From Orientallactaga sibirica (taxonomy: Eukaryota > Chordata > Mammalia > Rodentia > Dipodidae): a stretch of DNA of 64,000 nt. A model generated the notes under the pieces. The model had not been told where the DNA came from. It saw only the letters and a program-made list of their open reading frames with translations, and did no database searches. Positions 54,486-64,000 of the stretch are shown here, piece by piece (within the stretch, counting starts at the first letter, position 1; the number at the start of each line of letters is the position of its first letter). The translations under genes were made by a program, and so were the position numbers. The stretch covers positions 13,560,501 through 13,624,500 of the forward strand of contig JAEOAD010000018.1 of NCBI GenBank assembly GCA_036365145.1, read 5' to 3'.

Positions 54486-55125
54486 AAAAAAACCAAACAA
54501 ACATGAAAAGAAAGACCAGGCTCGCAAGGCACGAGGCTACAGCAAAGTACAGTAGGGCACACCTGTGCTGGCTCAGGGCCAGTAAATAGAAGGAAGTGTT
54601 TGCTGTTCTCTGAATGACTTTCATGACTCAGTTCATCTTTTACCTTCCCTTGAAGATGTCATTACCCTACATAGAGTTTCCTTTCTGGGACCATTGCATG
54701 CAATTATATGCCTTCATGCCTACTCTATGAGTAGTTTGTAAACCCTTCAAACAACACTTTCTGGGTCACTGTTGTGTCTCCAGCAACAAGTAAAGGCTCC
54801 CCTGAAAGAAGTAGTCAACAAACAATGTGAAAATCAGTTGAAGTATCTGCATTGGAAACTTGGACTTTTCATTCTTAAACACGGAAAGGAGGCATTCCAA
54901 GATCACAGCAGAAGTTATGTGAAAGTTTAGGATTCTGACATCATACTTGAGATATGTTTGAGGCCAAATGCTAGTGGGGATCATGCTAGTCAAAAGCTCT
55001 ATGAGAGGTTTGAACAACTGTTCCAAAAGACCAAGAAAACTGCATGCTGCATGCAAAGGACTCCTTCTCCTGCTGCCCAGAAGTCTCAGGAAAATTGAGT
55101 GAGAGAGAAATCAAATGACAGATTT
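54486..55125. other. Unique or anciently repetitive DNA
   Basis: 54600-54790 has a faint L2-like character ('TGTGTCTCCAGCAACAAGTA'). The frame at 54766-55056 (-) has no motif. Nothing firm. Confidence 0.35.
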
Positions 55126-55129
55126 ATAT

Positions 55130-55300
55130 AGTGCTTTACTGTTTATGAATCCCTTCCCTAAGTCATTGCATTTGATACTCATAAAGCACGGTGAACTAAG
55201 CATCACTTCTTATTCTCATTTTAGAGACATGAAAAGTGAGGGTGTGAGAGTAAATGAGGTGCTGAGGTCATAGGACCTAGTACTTTTATCATTCCACTTT
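55130..55300 (-). mobile_element. MIR-class SINE
   Basis: 'CATTTGATACTCATAAAGCA', 'CTCATTTTAGAGACATGAAA' and 'GAGGTCATAGGACCTAGTAC' follow the reversed MIR order. Confidence 0.6.
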
Positions 55301-55384
55301 GGCTCTGAGTAGGAGCTGTCTCTGCCATCTCTTTGTCTGAGCTAAGCCAGAACGTAGCTGCGATGGCTGCATAAGAGCAGCAAC

Positions 55385-55580
55385 ACTCACATGACCTTAT
55401 TGTGCCAGATGCTGGGTAAAGTACTCCTACTGCACTGATTCATTTAACACTCATAAAGTGCACTACTCACTACTTACAGGTGTAGATGCCAAGACACAGA
55501 GAGGTTACATGCTTGTGCATGGTCACAGAACTGCAGAGTTAACAGTGCTTGATTTAGAATTCAGGTTTTCATTTTACAAA
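55385..55580 (-). mobile_element. MIR-class SINE
   Basis: 'TTACAGGTGTAGATGCCAAG', 'GACACAGAGAGGTTACATGC' and 'GGTCACAGAACTGCAGAGTT' are the reversed MIR core. Confidence 0.7.
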
Positions 55581-55589
55581 CTTATAATA

Positions 55590-55805
55590 GTGTAAGAAAT
55601 CAGGTTCTGAAACTAGGCCACCTAGACTAGAAAACTGGCTGTTACTTTTGTTGACTGGGTGGCCTTGGCTAAGAAATATCACATCTCCATGCCTCAGTTT
55701 CTGATATATGACTCAAGAGTAAAAATAAAGCTAAGAAGAAAAGAATAAAATAGGTCTCAGTGTCTGGCACATGGTAAGTATTCAGCCAGTGTTAGTCATT
55801 ATTTT
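55590..55805 (+). mobile_element. MIR SINE
   Basis: 'GTGGCCTTGGCTAAGAAATA', 'CCATGCCTCAGTTTCTGATA' and 'GTGTCTGGCACATGGTAAGT' in MIR order. Confidence 0.75.
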
Positions 55806-56029
55806 GGCAGTAATATTTTGTTGTCCGTGCCTAGATGGTTTATTAGTACACAGTGACAGAAAGCCATTCCAGGAACATTGAGGTTGTTTTTTTAATGGAA
55901 TGAAAGTACATCAGATGAGTAAAGAAGCAAGTAATTCATTCTAAAGAGAGAGTTACTTCCATGTTATAAAATCTTGATTAGAGCTTAATGAGAAGAATGT
56001 CATAGAGTATGAAGATCAGAATAATTTTC

Positions 56030-56300
56030 TGCATGTAAATATATACATACATATCTATATACATACATTTATTCAAATACATATCTACTAGTGTATGCAT
56101 ATATATATACACACACATATACTTAATCTCAAACATATTTTTACATGTATCACACATACATATGCATCTACAAAAAATACATTTATACACACATATATGT
56201 ATCTACAGACATACATACTTATGTATTCACATAAAATATATCTACCAAATATATTTATACAGACACACATGTATTTATGCATACGCATATACATAAATCC
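56030..56300. repeat. AT/CA-rich low-complexity tract (ATACAT-like)
   Basis: Irregular ACATAT / ATACAC units over about 270 bp. Overlapping open frames on both strands in this tract are products of the repeat. Confidence 0.8.
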
Positions 56301-56500
56301 ATAATTGGTGAAGAGAGGCAACATTTAGGTATGTACAACCAAAATTGAACAGGGAAAAGAGAAATTTAATCTGGCTATCTATTACCTGTTACTTTGAGAT
56401 GTCTCAATTAGGGATGAAGCATGGGCATATAAAACAGAATTATTACTCCTGTGCTTAACCAAATGGGGGATTATTTTTCTCACATAAAAAGTGTGATGAA

Positions 56501-56688
56501 GGCTGGAGAGATGGCTTAGTGGTTAAGGTACTTGCCTGAAAAGACAAAGGACCCAGGGTCAATTCCTCCAGACACAAGTAAGACAGATGCACAAAAGACA
56601 CATGTGTCTGGAGTTCATTTGTGGTGTGAAGGTCTTGGCCCAAGTGTTCTCTCACTCTCTCAAACAAATAAATAAAACTAAAAAAAAA
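56501..56688 (+). mobile_element. tRNA-derived SINE
   Basis: Intact head 'GGCTGGAGAGATGGCTTAGT' and an (AAAT) tail. Confidence 0.9.
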
Positions 56689-57520
56689 TTAAAATGAATT
56701 GTGGTAAAAGCATGTCTGGGACTGCCACCAACAGAAACCTAGCCTCCTTCCAGGTTTCTACTCCGACATCCTTGGCTGGCACCCTTGTTTAGCCTTATCA
56801 TGATAAAATGACAGCTTCCTCTAGTCTACATTCAGACAAGAATAGGAAAGGATGAGAAAGAAGAAATGTCTGTATTTGGATAGGAAAAGATTTCTGAAAT
56901 TTCCAAGCAGAATTTTTCTTCCAATTAAAAACTGTCCAATACTGTATCACTAGGAATAATTAAAAAGGAAAAGAAAGGAACAGTGAGTGAGCAATTATGT
57001 ACAAGTTGTGTCCCCTTGGCCTCCTCTTTATTCTTCTCTAGTCTTTCCCTGGGAGCTGGCTTGTCTGCTTTGTAAGATTGAATTCCTGGGCCTTTGACTT
57101 CCAGGTAGCTGTGGGATGTGGGAGCTGTGACAGAAGACTGGAGGGAATGAAAAAGGATGTCAGAGATTATTTTTCCTCAGCTCCCTCCTGACAGGATTAC
57201 ACAGAGGCTCCTGTGCCCTTGTCCACAGCTCACACTTCTGAAGATGACCCTTTATGTAAATCTGTTTTCTGGATTCTGGTGTTCATTCCTTCCTTTTCTC
57301 TTGGAGCATGTAGGATAGTGTCAGCTCAAGGCTCATGTGCTCGTGTACACATGCCTAAATGTTTATAAATAGTCTTCTTATAAGCCTTCCCTAGTTATCC
57401 AAATGTGCATCCAGTTTACTAGTTGAACTTTGATCAAGAAATTGTCATTGTATACCACATGGACACATTCTTACTGTAGGAAGACAAACACCACAGAATT
57501 AGTAGGCTAAGTACCATCAT
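56689..57520. other. Unique DNA, nothing recognised
   Basis: No repeat or exon structure was recognised. Confidence 0.4.
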
Positions 57521-57523
57521 TAC

Positions 57524-57878
57524 CATGTGGATGCTTGAATGCAATGCACACCCCCATAGACTCACATGTTTGAACACATTGTCCCCAGCAAAGTAGCACT
57601 ATTTGGGAAGGTTGTGGAGCTTTTAGAAAATGTTGCCTTGTTGGAGGAGGTGGTCCCTGAAGGTAGGCTGTGAGGTGATATAGCCTGACTCTGATTGGTG
57701 CTCTCTCTCTCTCTCTCTCTCTGTACTCTCCCCCTTTCCCTTTCCTTCTCCCTGCTATGCTTTCCCCACCAGGATGGACTCTACTTCATGTAAATGTATG
57801 CTGAAATAAATGCTTTTCCTTCCTTAAGTTGTTTCTGGTCAGATATTTTGTCCCAGTAATGAGAAAGCAACTCATACA
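57524..57878 (+). mobile_element. MaLR/ORR1-like solo LTR
   Basis: It starts near ATGTGGATGCTTGAATGC and contains 'TTTGGGAAGGTTGTGGAGCT', AATAAATG (57806) and the end 'GAGAAAGCAACTCATACA'. A (CT)n lies at 57702-57722. Confidence 0.8.
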
Positions 57879-58960
57879 AAATATTGTTACTAAGAAGTGG
57901 GTCCATTGCTGTAATAACCCTGACCATATGGTTCTTGAAGAAAATCTCTGTTTTGGTATAGAGTTCTCTACTTTTAGAATCATTTTACCTGCAAATAACA
58001 CTTTGGTTTTATTCTTCTGATATGAATGCCTTTAAATTTGCTTTCTTATATGATTGTCCTTGATAACATTTCTAGTATTTTTTTGAGAAGTGACATACTT
58101 ACCTTGAACCAGATCTTGGAGAAACAACTATTAGTTTCTTCTTGTAAATCATGATTCTAGCTCAGCATTTTTTTTTTACAAGTGACCTTTATTGGTTTAA
58201 GGAAATTTGCATCTGTATTTCAACTGTTGAGAGTTTTACTGAGTTTCTTGACCTGAAAAGCACAGGGCCATACTCTTGTCTGTGATTTATGGCCTTCAGA
58301 GCAAGTCATCAAGAAAAGCATTCTTTAGTTAATCTGGAAGTGAGTCTCAGTACTCTGATTTGCATAAGGATCCATTCCATATTATCAATGAAGTCCCAGT
58401 TCTTGTGAGTCTGGAGTCTAGGAATAGTTGAGGCACACAGCTCTAGCAGGTAAGTAGTCCAATGTGAGCATAGGTTGTCAGGGCCAACCAGAGGTAATAG
58501 TGCCAGGCAGTTTGCAGGCAAGGAGCTATTTAAGTGCCAGAAATAAGAGAAGTATCAAATGATGTAGTTGATCTTAAACAATAGCACATGAAAGCAAAAT
58601 AAGGTAGGGTCAACAATGCTAAGTCCTGACAACTTGCTTTCCATAATCTCTTACATTTTTTTTTACTCTGACATAAGTAGGTAAGTTCAAATATGTGGGA
58701 TATTAGCCAGAGGAATAAATAGAATTAAGAAGGCATAGTTAGGGTATGATGCAAGCAGAAAGAAAGGTGATGGAATTCTAGAATTTCTCTCATTAACACT
58801 GTGCATAGTTAAGATTCTGTTTTGAAAGACCTAGAAAGAGTTTCCTCCTGTATGGCTACTTAATGCACATATTCAGAAAGCTAGAAGTAATTCCATGAGT
58901 CTCATCATTAAGAATCCATAGAATATATACTCTTGAGTCTGGTGCTGATTATACACTGTT
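57879..58960. other. Unique DNA, nothing recognised
   Basis: A donor-like GTAAGT at 58450 has no open upstream frame. Confidence 0.4.
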
Positions 58961-58964
58961 TTTA

Positions 58965-59100
58965 ACTTAATAACACCTTTTGATGCTATAGCACATTACA
59001 GTTTTCAAAATGTTTGTACTTGGATGGTCTAATTTAATCGTTATAGCAACATGGTGAGGTAGTTATTATTACTCTGTTGTAGACTGAAGTCAGCTCAGTT
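58965..59100 (-). mobile_element. MIR-class fragment
   Basis: 'AATCGTTATAGCAACATGGT' and 'GAGGTAGTTATTATTACTC' resemble the reversed MIR core. Confidence 0.5.
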
Positions 59101-59172
59101 CCAGTGGATATTCTATGAGCTGCTGAAGCTTATTTTCATGTAAAAAAAGCCACCCAAATAAGAATAAGCAAA

Positions 59173-59441
59173 GATGGGACTAGAAAGAGCTCAGTGGATG
59201 CTTATGCCACAAGTGTGCTGATGGGAGTTTGGCTCCCCAGCACCCATGTAAAGCCAAACATACATGGCGCATCTCAATGTGTCTACAGCAATGGGAGGTG
59301 GAGTTGGGAGAATTCTGAAAATCATGGGCAGCTAGCTTGGCCTTCCCAGCAACAAACAGGAACAAACAAAGTGGAAGGAGAGGAACAACACCCCAAGATT
59401 GTCCTCTGACTTTCACACATGTGGAGTGGCACATGAGCACA

Positions 59442-59475
<34 letters not shown>
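59173..59475 (+). mobile_element. B4-type SINE with (CA)n end
   Basis: An ID/tRNA-like head ('AGAGCTCAGTGGATGCTTAT'), an altered B1-like middle and the B4 end 'TTGTCCTCTGACTTTCACAC' plus CA repeat (59441-59475). Confidence 0.7.
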
Positions 59476-59478
<3 letters not shown>

Positions 59479-60530
59479 CTACTACTTTTAATAAAAAGTA
59501 AAAAAATAAAAAATATGACTTATTCAGAATTTGATAATAAAAATGTCAGGCACCATGATTTGTACATGACAAAACTAAGGCATGTCAAAGGAGTGGAAAA
59601 GCTTAGAGTGAGTAAAAAATGAAGGCTTCAGCTGTTATAGGTCATCAGGAGAAGCTGGCGATGGGCTAACTGGAAGCAGGGCATCCATGGGATTTGTTCA
59701 GGGAGCACTATTGGCTTTCTCTGATTGGTCCTAAGCTGGAAGTAGAGCAGAATTTTAGAAATCCATCAGTTATTGAACAAATCACAGTGACTGTCACTCC
59801 AGAGCTTCTGGTACTGGTTACTGCAGAGGCTGTGAGTCAGAGTTCTGTTGCTATAGATGGCTTCACCATGGACTGAAGATGAAGCACCTGAGTTATGAGC
59901 AGGTAGAGTAAGTAATTGGAGTTTGAATTTGGATTTTTCCCTCATTGTGGATTGTGCTTCCTGGGAATAGCAGGGGTGTCTTCTTAAGATTAGGGAAGAG
60001 GTGAGCATACATAGGTTCTTCTTTTCGTTTGCTATCAATGCACTTCTGATCAGAAGTAGAATTCTCCCTTTGCATCCTGTATCTATATAAGCATAGTTGG
60101 TGATCCATCAGATAGCTTCTTTATTAACACTAAGCATTTGACAAGAGAAACCCGATCTAAGACTGAGACACCAGCACCAGGCTCCAACATATCACCCCAA
60201 TCTTCTTTGTTGGGGCTTTGTGACTTCTTTCTCCTGGGTAATTATTACCATTATATGCTTGCATCCTGGTCAGAGCTAGGATCTGGGGTGTGTGCACATG
60301 CATGTATGCTGTATGTTTGAGATGAAGAAAAGGAGTGAACTATAGGTGGGTCTAGCAAGATATCATTACAGGTAGAAAGATCAGCAATTTAAATGTTCTA
60401 GGGATAGGTAAACAGTGTATATGAGGAATAGCAAGAGTGACTTCTGGCCTAGTGTAGATTAGTGAGAAAATTTGTGCAGTTATTAGCTTAATAAATTTTA
60501 ATCTGAGAGATAAATGTGTCATTAAAAGCA
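59476..60530. other. Unique DNA, nothing recognised
   Basis: Short frames only. No splice-paired exon. Confidence 0.4.
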
Positions 60531-60534
60531 GAAG

Positions 60535-60668
60535 GTGTAGTGGCTAACATCAAATTCCAACATTTGGAAGCTGAGATAGGAGGATCACCATGAGTTCAAG
60601 GCCAGTCTGGGCTACAGATTGGGTTCTATGTAAGCCAGGGCTAGAGTGTGACCCTTCCTCAAAAAGGG
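60535..60668 (+). mobile_element. B1 SINE, diverged
   Basis: 'GGAGGATCACCATGAGTTCA' and 'GGCTAGAGTGTGACCCTTCC'. Confidence 0.75.
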
Positions 60669-60990
60669 GTGGGGAGGGGGGATGCTTTAGTGGATAAAGT
60701 ACTCACTACTCAGGCCTGAATACTGGAGTTCAATTCTTAGACCCCTAGTTAAAAAGCCAGAATCTGTGGTAGGCTTCTGTGATTCCAGCACTCTGATGGT
60801 GAGATGGGAAGCAAGAGAATTTCCGAACAGCTAAGGGGGAGCACAGCAAAGAACAAGAGAAGAGTGAGACTAGAGAAACCCTGCTTTTAAATGAAGTGGG
60901 ATGATGAGGGTTGTCTTCTGACCTTCACATGCATGCTCCACATATGGCACATATGTGTCTGCACTCACACACATGAACACACACACTGAG
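60669..60990 (+). mobile_element. B4-type SINE
   Basis: ID-like head ('GATGCTTTAGTGGATAAAGT'), B1-derived middle ('GATTCCAGCACTCTGATGG') and B4 tail ('GTTGTCTTCTGACCTTCACA'). Confidence 0.75.
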
Positions 60991-61059
60991 AAACCTGTAT
61001 GTAGACATATGCATATTTTAAAAAAGAATAAAAAGCTGAACAAGAGGATTTGTTTGCTA

Positions 61060-61272
61060 ATCTTTTTTATTTACATATTTGAGAGAGAAAGAGTCGGGGC
61101 GGGGGGGGGTGTGGTGGAGAGAATGGGCATGCTAAGGTCTCCAGCCACTGCAAACAAACTCCAGACACATACGCCACCATGTGCATCTGATTTATGTATG
61201 TACTGGGCAATCAAACCTGAGTCCTTAGGCTTCACAGGCAAGTGCCTTAACCACCAAGCCATCTCTTCAGCC
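61060..61272 (-). mobile_element. tRNA-derived SINE
   Basis: Target duplication TTGTTTGCTAAT at about 61047 and 61276. A G-rich run (61097-61110) lies in the GA tract. Confidence 0.95.
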
Positions 61273-61289
61273 CTTGTTTGCTAATTTTA

Positions 61290-62310
61290 CTGGCTAAAGG
61301 ATCCATATGTAATCCAAGTCTACTGTTTTTCCCTCTCAAGGCTGCTGTGGCACTCCAACTCATTCCTTTCCTATCAGGGACATTATAAGATGTAAAACAA
61401 AACCAAAACAAACTTCTAGTAAATCCTTCTTGTGGTTTGTTGTATTGTGCTTTGTTTTTATGCACATAGCCTTTGTCCTTGACATGAAATTGTATGATAA
61501 TCATATACTTGAGATTTCATATTCAACAAAGAAACACTACATGGCATGTTGATGGAGAAGGTGTTGGATTGCTCCCCCAGTTCCACTTCTTCCTTCTAGT
61601 AACATAGTGACCTTGCCTGTTCATTTGAGAAATGTATGTAACTCTACAACAACTGTTTGAATATGAGCTGTCATTTACTTTTTATGGATGTCTTTTGTAT
61701 ATCATCCCTGGATCCCACATTGACTCCTTAGCATGATGAGTGTTCCCAATATAAATAGTTCATTTGACCTGAAGCTTGCAAAATAGAGAGATTTTATAGA
61801 TGGCGTTTTCTTTGCTAGAGCTTGAAACCATGTTTATATTATTTAAATGGAAAAACCTTCAACTGAGTGGGGCTGAGCTCTGTTGCTAGCCATGCTGTGA
61901 ACTTTGTGGAATTACTTTGTCCAAGCACCAAGGAGACACACAAATCCAACAGCAAGGGTGAGGGAGGGGCAGTAGCATTTTATCTCTAGTTTGTTAATCT
62001 CAGAAGACTGCTATGTTCTTATTTTTTCTTTTGTCACTTCTCTTCAAATACATTACCCTTCCTAATATAAGCAAGTTTGAATCACCACTTTCCATCTAAA
62101 GAGTTCTAAGAAATGCAAACTATGTTTTAAAGCATCATTATAAGTTTTTGTACATTACATTTTACATTTTTGAAATTTGGCTTAAGTAGTCTTATAGATA
62201 CCAAAAGTAATCCTTAGGGTCTGATAGAGCGCTTCTCAAACTTCAATATGCAAAGAAACACCAGGGAATCTTATGAAAGTGCCTTGGTAGGTTGTGTCCA
62301 GAGAGCTTCC
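61290..62310. other. Unique DNA, nothing recognised
   Basis: No repeat family was seen. Confidence 0.4.
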
Positions 62311-62316
62311 ATTTCC

Positions 62317-62685
62317 AGCAACCTTTTTGTTATGGAGTGTAAAATGTCTTCCACAGGCTCATGTGTTTGGGTACTTGGTTCCCAGTTGGTACTGTTTTCC
62401 AAGGTGAGGAATGGAACCATTAGATATTGTGGCTTAGCTAGAGGATGATCATCAGGGTGGGGTGGGATTTATGGGTTATTGCCCAACCTTATTCTTGGTC
62501 TCTGCTTCCTGGTCCATTGAAATGGGAAGAAGTCATGCATCAAGTTCCCACTGTCCAAATCAGATGCTCGTCTTTACACCATGCCTCCCTTGCTATGAAG
62601 CTCTGCGTCAGAATACATCCTTCCTCCCTTAAATTGCTTATTTAAGGTATTTTATCAATACAATGAGAAAATAACTAATACACTT
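62317..62685 (+). mobile_element. MaLR-like solo LTR, diverged
   Basis: 'TGTAAAATGTCTTCCACAGG', 'AGATATTGTGGCTTAGCTAG' and the end 'TGAGAAAATAACTAATACAC' fit a rodent MaLR-class LTR. Confidence 0.65.
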
Positions 62686-64000
62686 TCAAGGAATGCTGTA
62701 CTGTAGGTTTGCAGACCACTGTCTGAGACATGAGGAATGAGGCTACATATGCAAGGTACCTGGTACCCAGGGCTGTAGCAACAAATGTCCATTGTTGAAT
62801 ACACACCAGTTGGACATAGTGAAAACCCTTAGAGTCCCAGTGGTCTATTGGTTGGATAACCAAATGATGCTAGCAGTTGAAAATGAAATTTCATACAATG
62901 AATTTTGATATTTACTCACTAGAAATATGCATTTAGTTTTAAAAGAAACACAAATATGAATAACACATTCATGAAATGACCCTTTGCCAAGCTGAGATGG
63001 TCTTCTAGAGGCTGCATGGTGTGATGGAAAGAGTGGAGCCATACAGCTTGGAACTTCAAACACATTCTGTTCCTTTCTGAATGTGTGTGTTACAGGAGCC
63101 CCGGTCCTCACACATGTGTGCTATGGGTAACTTTATGATCAAATGTACAAATATGAAAACTAATTTTTCTTTAAAACTGAGCTTACTATATCTTTTAAGC
63201 CTCACTATTTCACTGGGAGCAGAATATACAATACTATCAAATCTAGGTCAACACATTTCCCTTGATCATTTTTGAGCAAAATGTACTCAACTTGGGAATC
63301 ATGCAGCCTACTTCTTGCTCTCTTGTCCTCTTGTCTGATGAGGTCACTTTGGCTTCTTGTCCTTGGTCCTTCTTCCTGTGATGGTAGCCGATGTTGCTGT
63401 AGCTTGTCTCTTTAGGAAGTATCAGTGGAGAGACTATCTACCCTTTGCTTCTGGTACCCAGGTCCTAGCATTGTTTTTGTCTGGATAACCTCTGTCAAAG
63501 CTCAGAAGTTTCTCAAGGTTATACTTTCTCAGCGTTTATGCAATTGTTCAATAAAGAGCTGGTATTTCCTGTGTAACAAGCACCGTACTGGCACTACAAC
63601 AAATAACTACAACATTTCACAATACTTAGTGTAGAATAGGTACTGAATAAAAAGTTATTGGAAAAAATTAAAACATAGTAACATAAAAAACTTCCTAAGA
63701 AGGAATGGGAAACTTTGGGTAGAATAACAACCATGCATTAACATAGTAGATGTGTTTCAGAACATTTTATTTAATAGTATCTAATCTTGCTAAAAGCAAG
63801 GAAGAATGGTGTCAGGGTATGAAGATATGCATGTGAAGTACATTGGTGTTCTAACTCAGACCTGAGACTTGAGCAGGGTTTTGCTTCGCAAAACTGTGAT
63901 GTCATCAACCTACTTCACTGGATCTTTGGTTTGCTCAAACATTAACTATACTATTAAAATATCACTAACTTCAGCATTCAACTACTTAAGAAAATTAGTC
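62686..64000. other. Unique DNA with a weak MIR-like trace
   Basis: Around 63545-63630, 'TGTGTAACAAGCACCGTACT' followed by GGCAC resembles the MIR/L2 'TGTGTGCCAGGCACTGT' segment. Nothing else was recognised to the window end. Confidence 0.35.

Noticed and set aside
55773..55782. GTAAGTATT donor-like motif
   Set aside because: It is part of the normal MIR tail ('GGCACATGGTAAGTATTC').
56088..56324. Overlapping Tyr/Cys/Ile-rich frames
   Set aside because: They come from the ATACAT/ACACAT low-complexity tract.
58330..58450. Plus-strand segment between 'TTCTTTAG' and 'GTAAGTAG'
   Set aside because: No frame stays open across it and the acceptor is weak.
1..64000. CRISPR array, bacterial operon, prophage or defence system
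   Set aside because: The repeats are dispersed SINE/LINE/LTR copies or microsatellites, not regularly spaced direct repeats with unique spacers. The DNA is a mammalian genome.

Overview
The window is rodent nuclear DNA. It is AT-rich, has no recognisable complete host gene, and is densely packed with retrotransposon copies. Two very abundant SINE families point to a jerboa-like rodent (Dipodidae, perhaps Jaculus). One is a tRNA-derived SINE with the head 'GGCTGGAGAGATGGCTTAG', pol III box A and box B, a CT/GA-rich stretch and an (AAAT)n tail. The other is a B1 (7SL-derived) variant with '(A)GCCTTTAATCCCAGCACT' and 'GAATTCCAGGTCAGCCTGG'. The taxon call rests on remembered sequence style, not on a search.

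Layout. 1-5.99 kb: truncated B1, one tRNA-SINE, a B3-type SINE, a complete non-autonomous ERVL/MaLR-like LTR element on the minus strand (about 1.3-3.26 kb), then repeat-poor DNA with an 88-bp tandem duplication. 6-7.68 kb: SINEs. 7.68-16.1 kb: a nearly full-length but decayed LINE-1 on the minus strand (5'UTR, ORF1, ORF2, 3'UTR), broken by two SINEs, a second L1 3' end and a duplicated, polyadenylated ORF2 piece. 17.556-17.630 kb: a 75-bp candidate coding exon with good splice sites, the only plausible host-gene piece. 19.2-23.6 kb: a second L1 on the plus strand (ORF2 and 3'UTR), abutting in opposite orientation the ORF1/5'UTR part of a third L1 copy (23.63-26.35 kb). 26-38 kb: mostly unique or anciently repetitive DNA (MIR, L2, MLT1) with SINEs and an L1 3'UTR fragment. 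38.5-43.2 kb: a mosaic of old mammalian L1M pieces on both strands with younger nested insertions. 43.2-44.5 kb: an L1 3'UTR nested in a MaLR LTR end. 44.5-64 kb: mixed unique DNA, MIRs, MaLR solo LTRs, B4-type SINEs and simple repeats.

No operon, CRISPR array, defence cluster or biosynthetic locus exists here. The window is most simply intronic or intergenic DNA, possibly the intron space around the candidate exon. Its value lies in nested-insertion archaeology: many insertions keep readable target-site duplications, so relative ages can be ordered. None of the L1 or LTR copies looks coding-competent.
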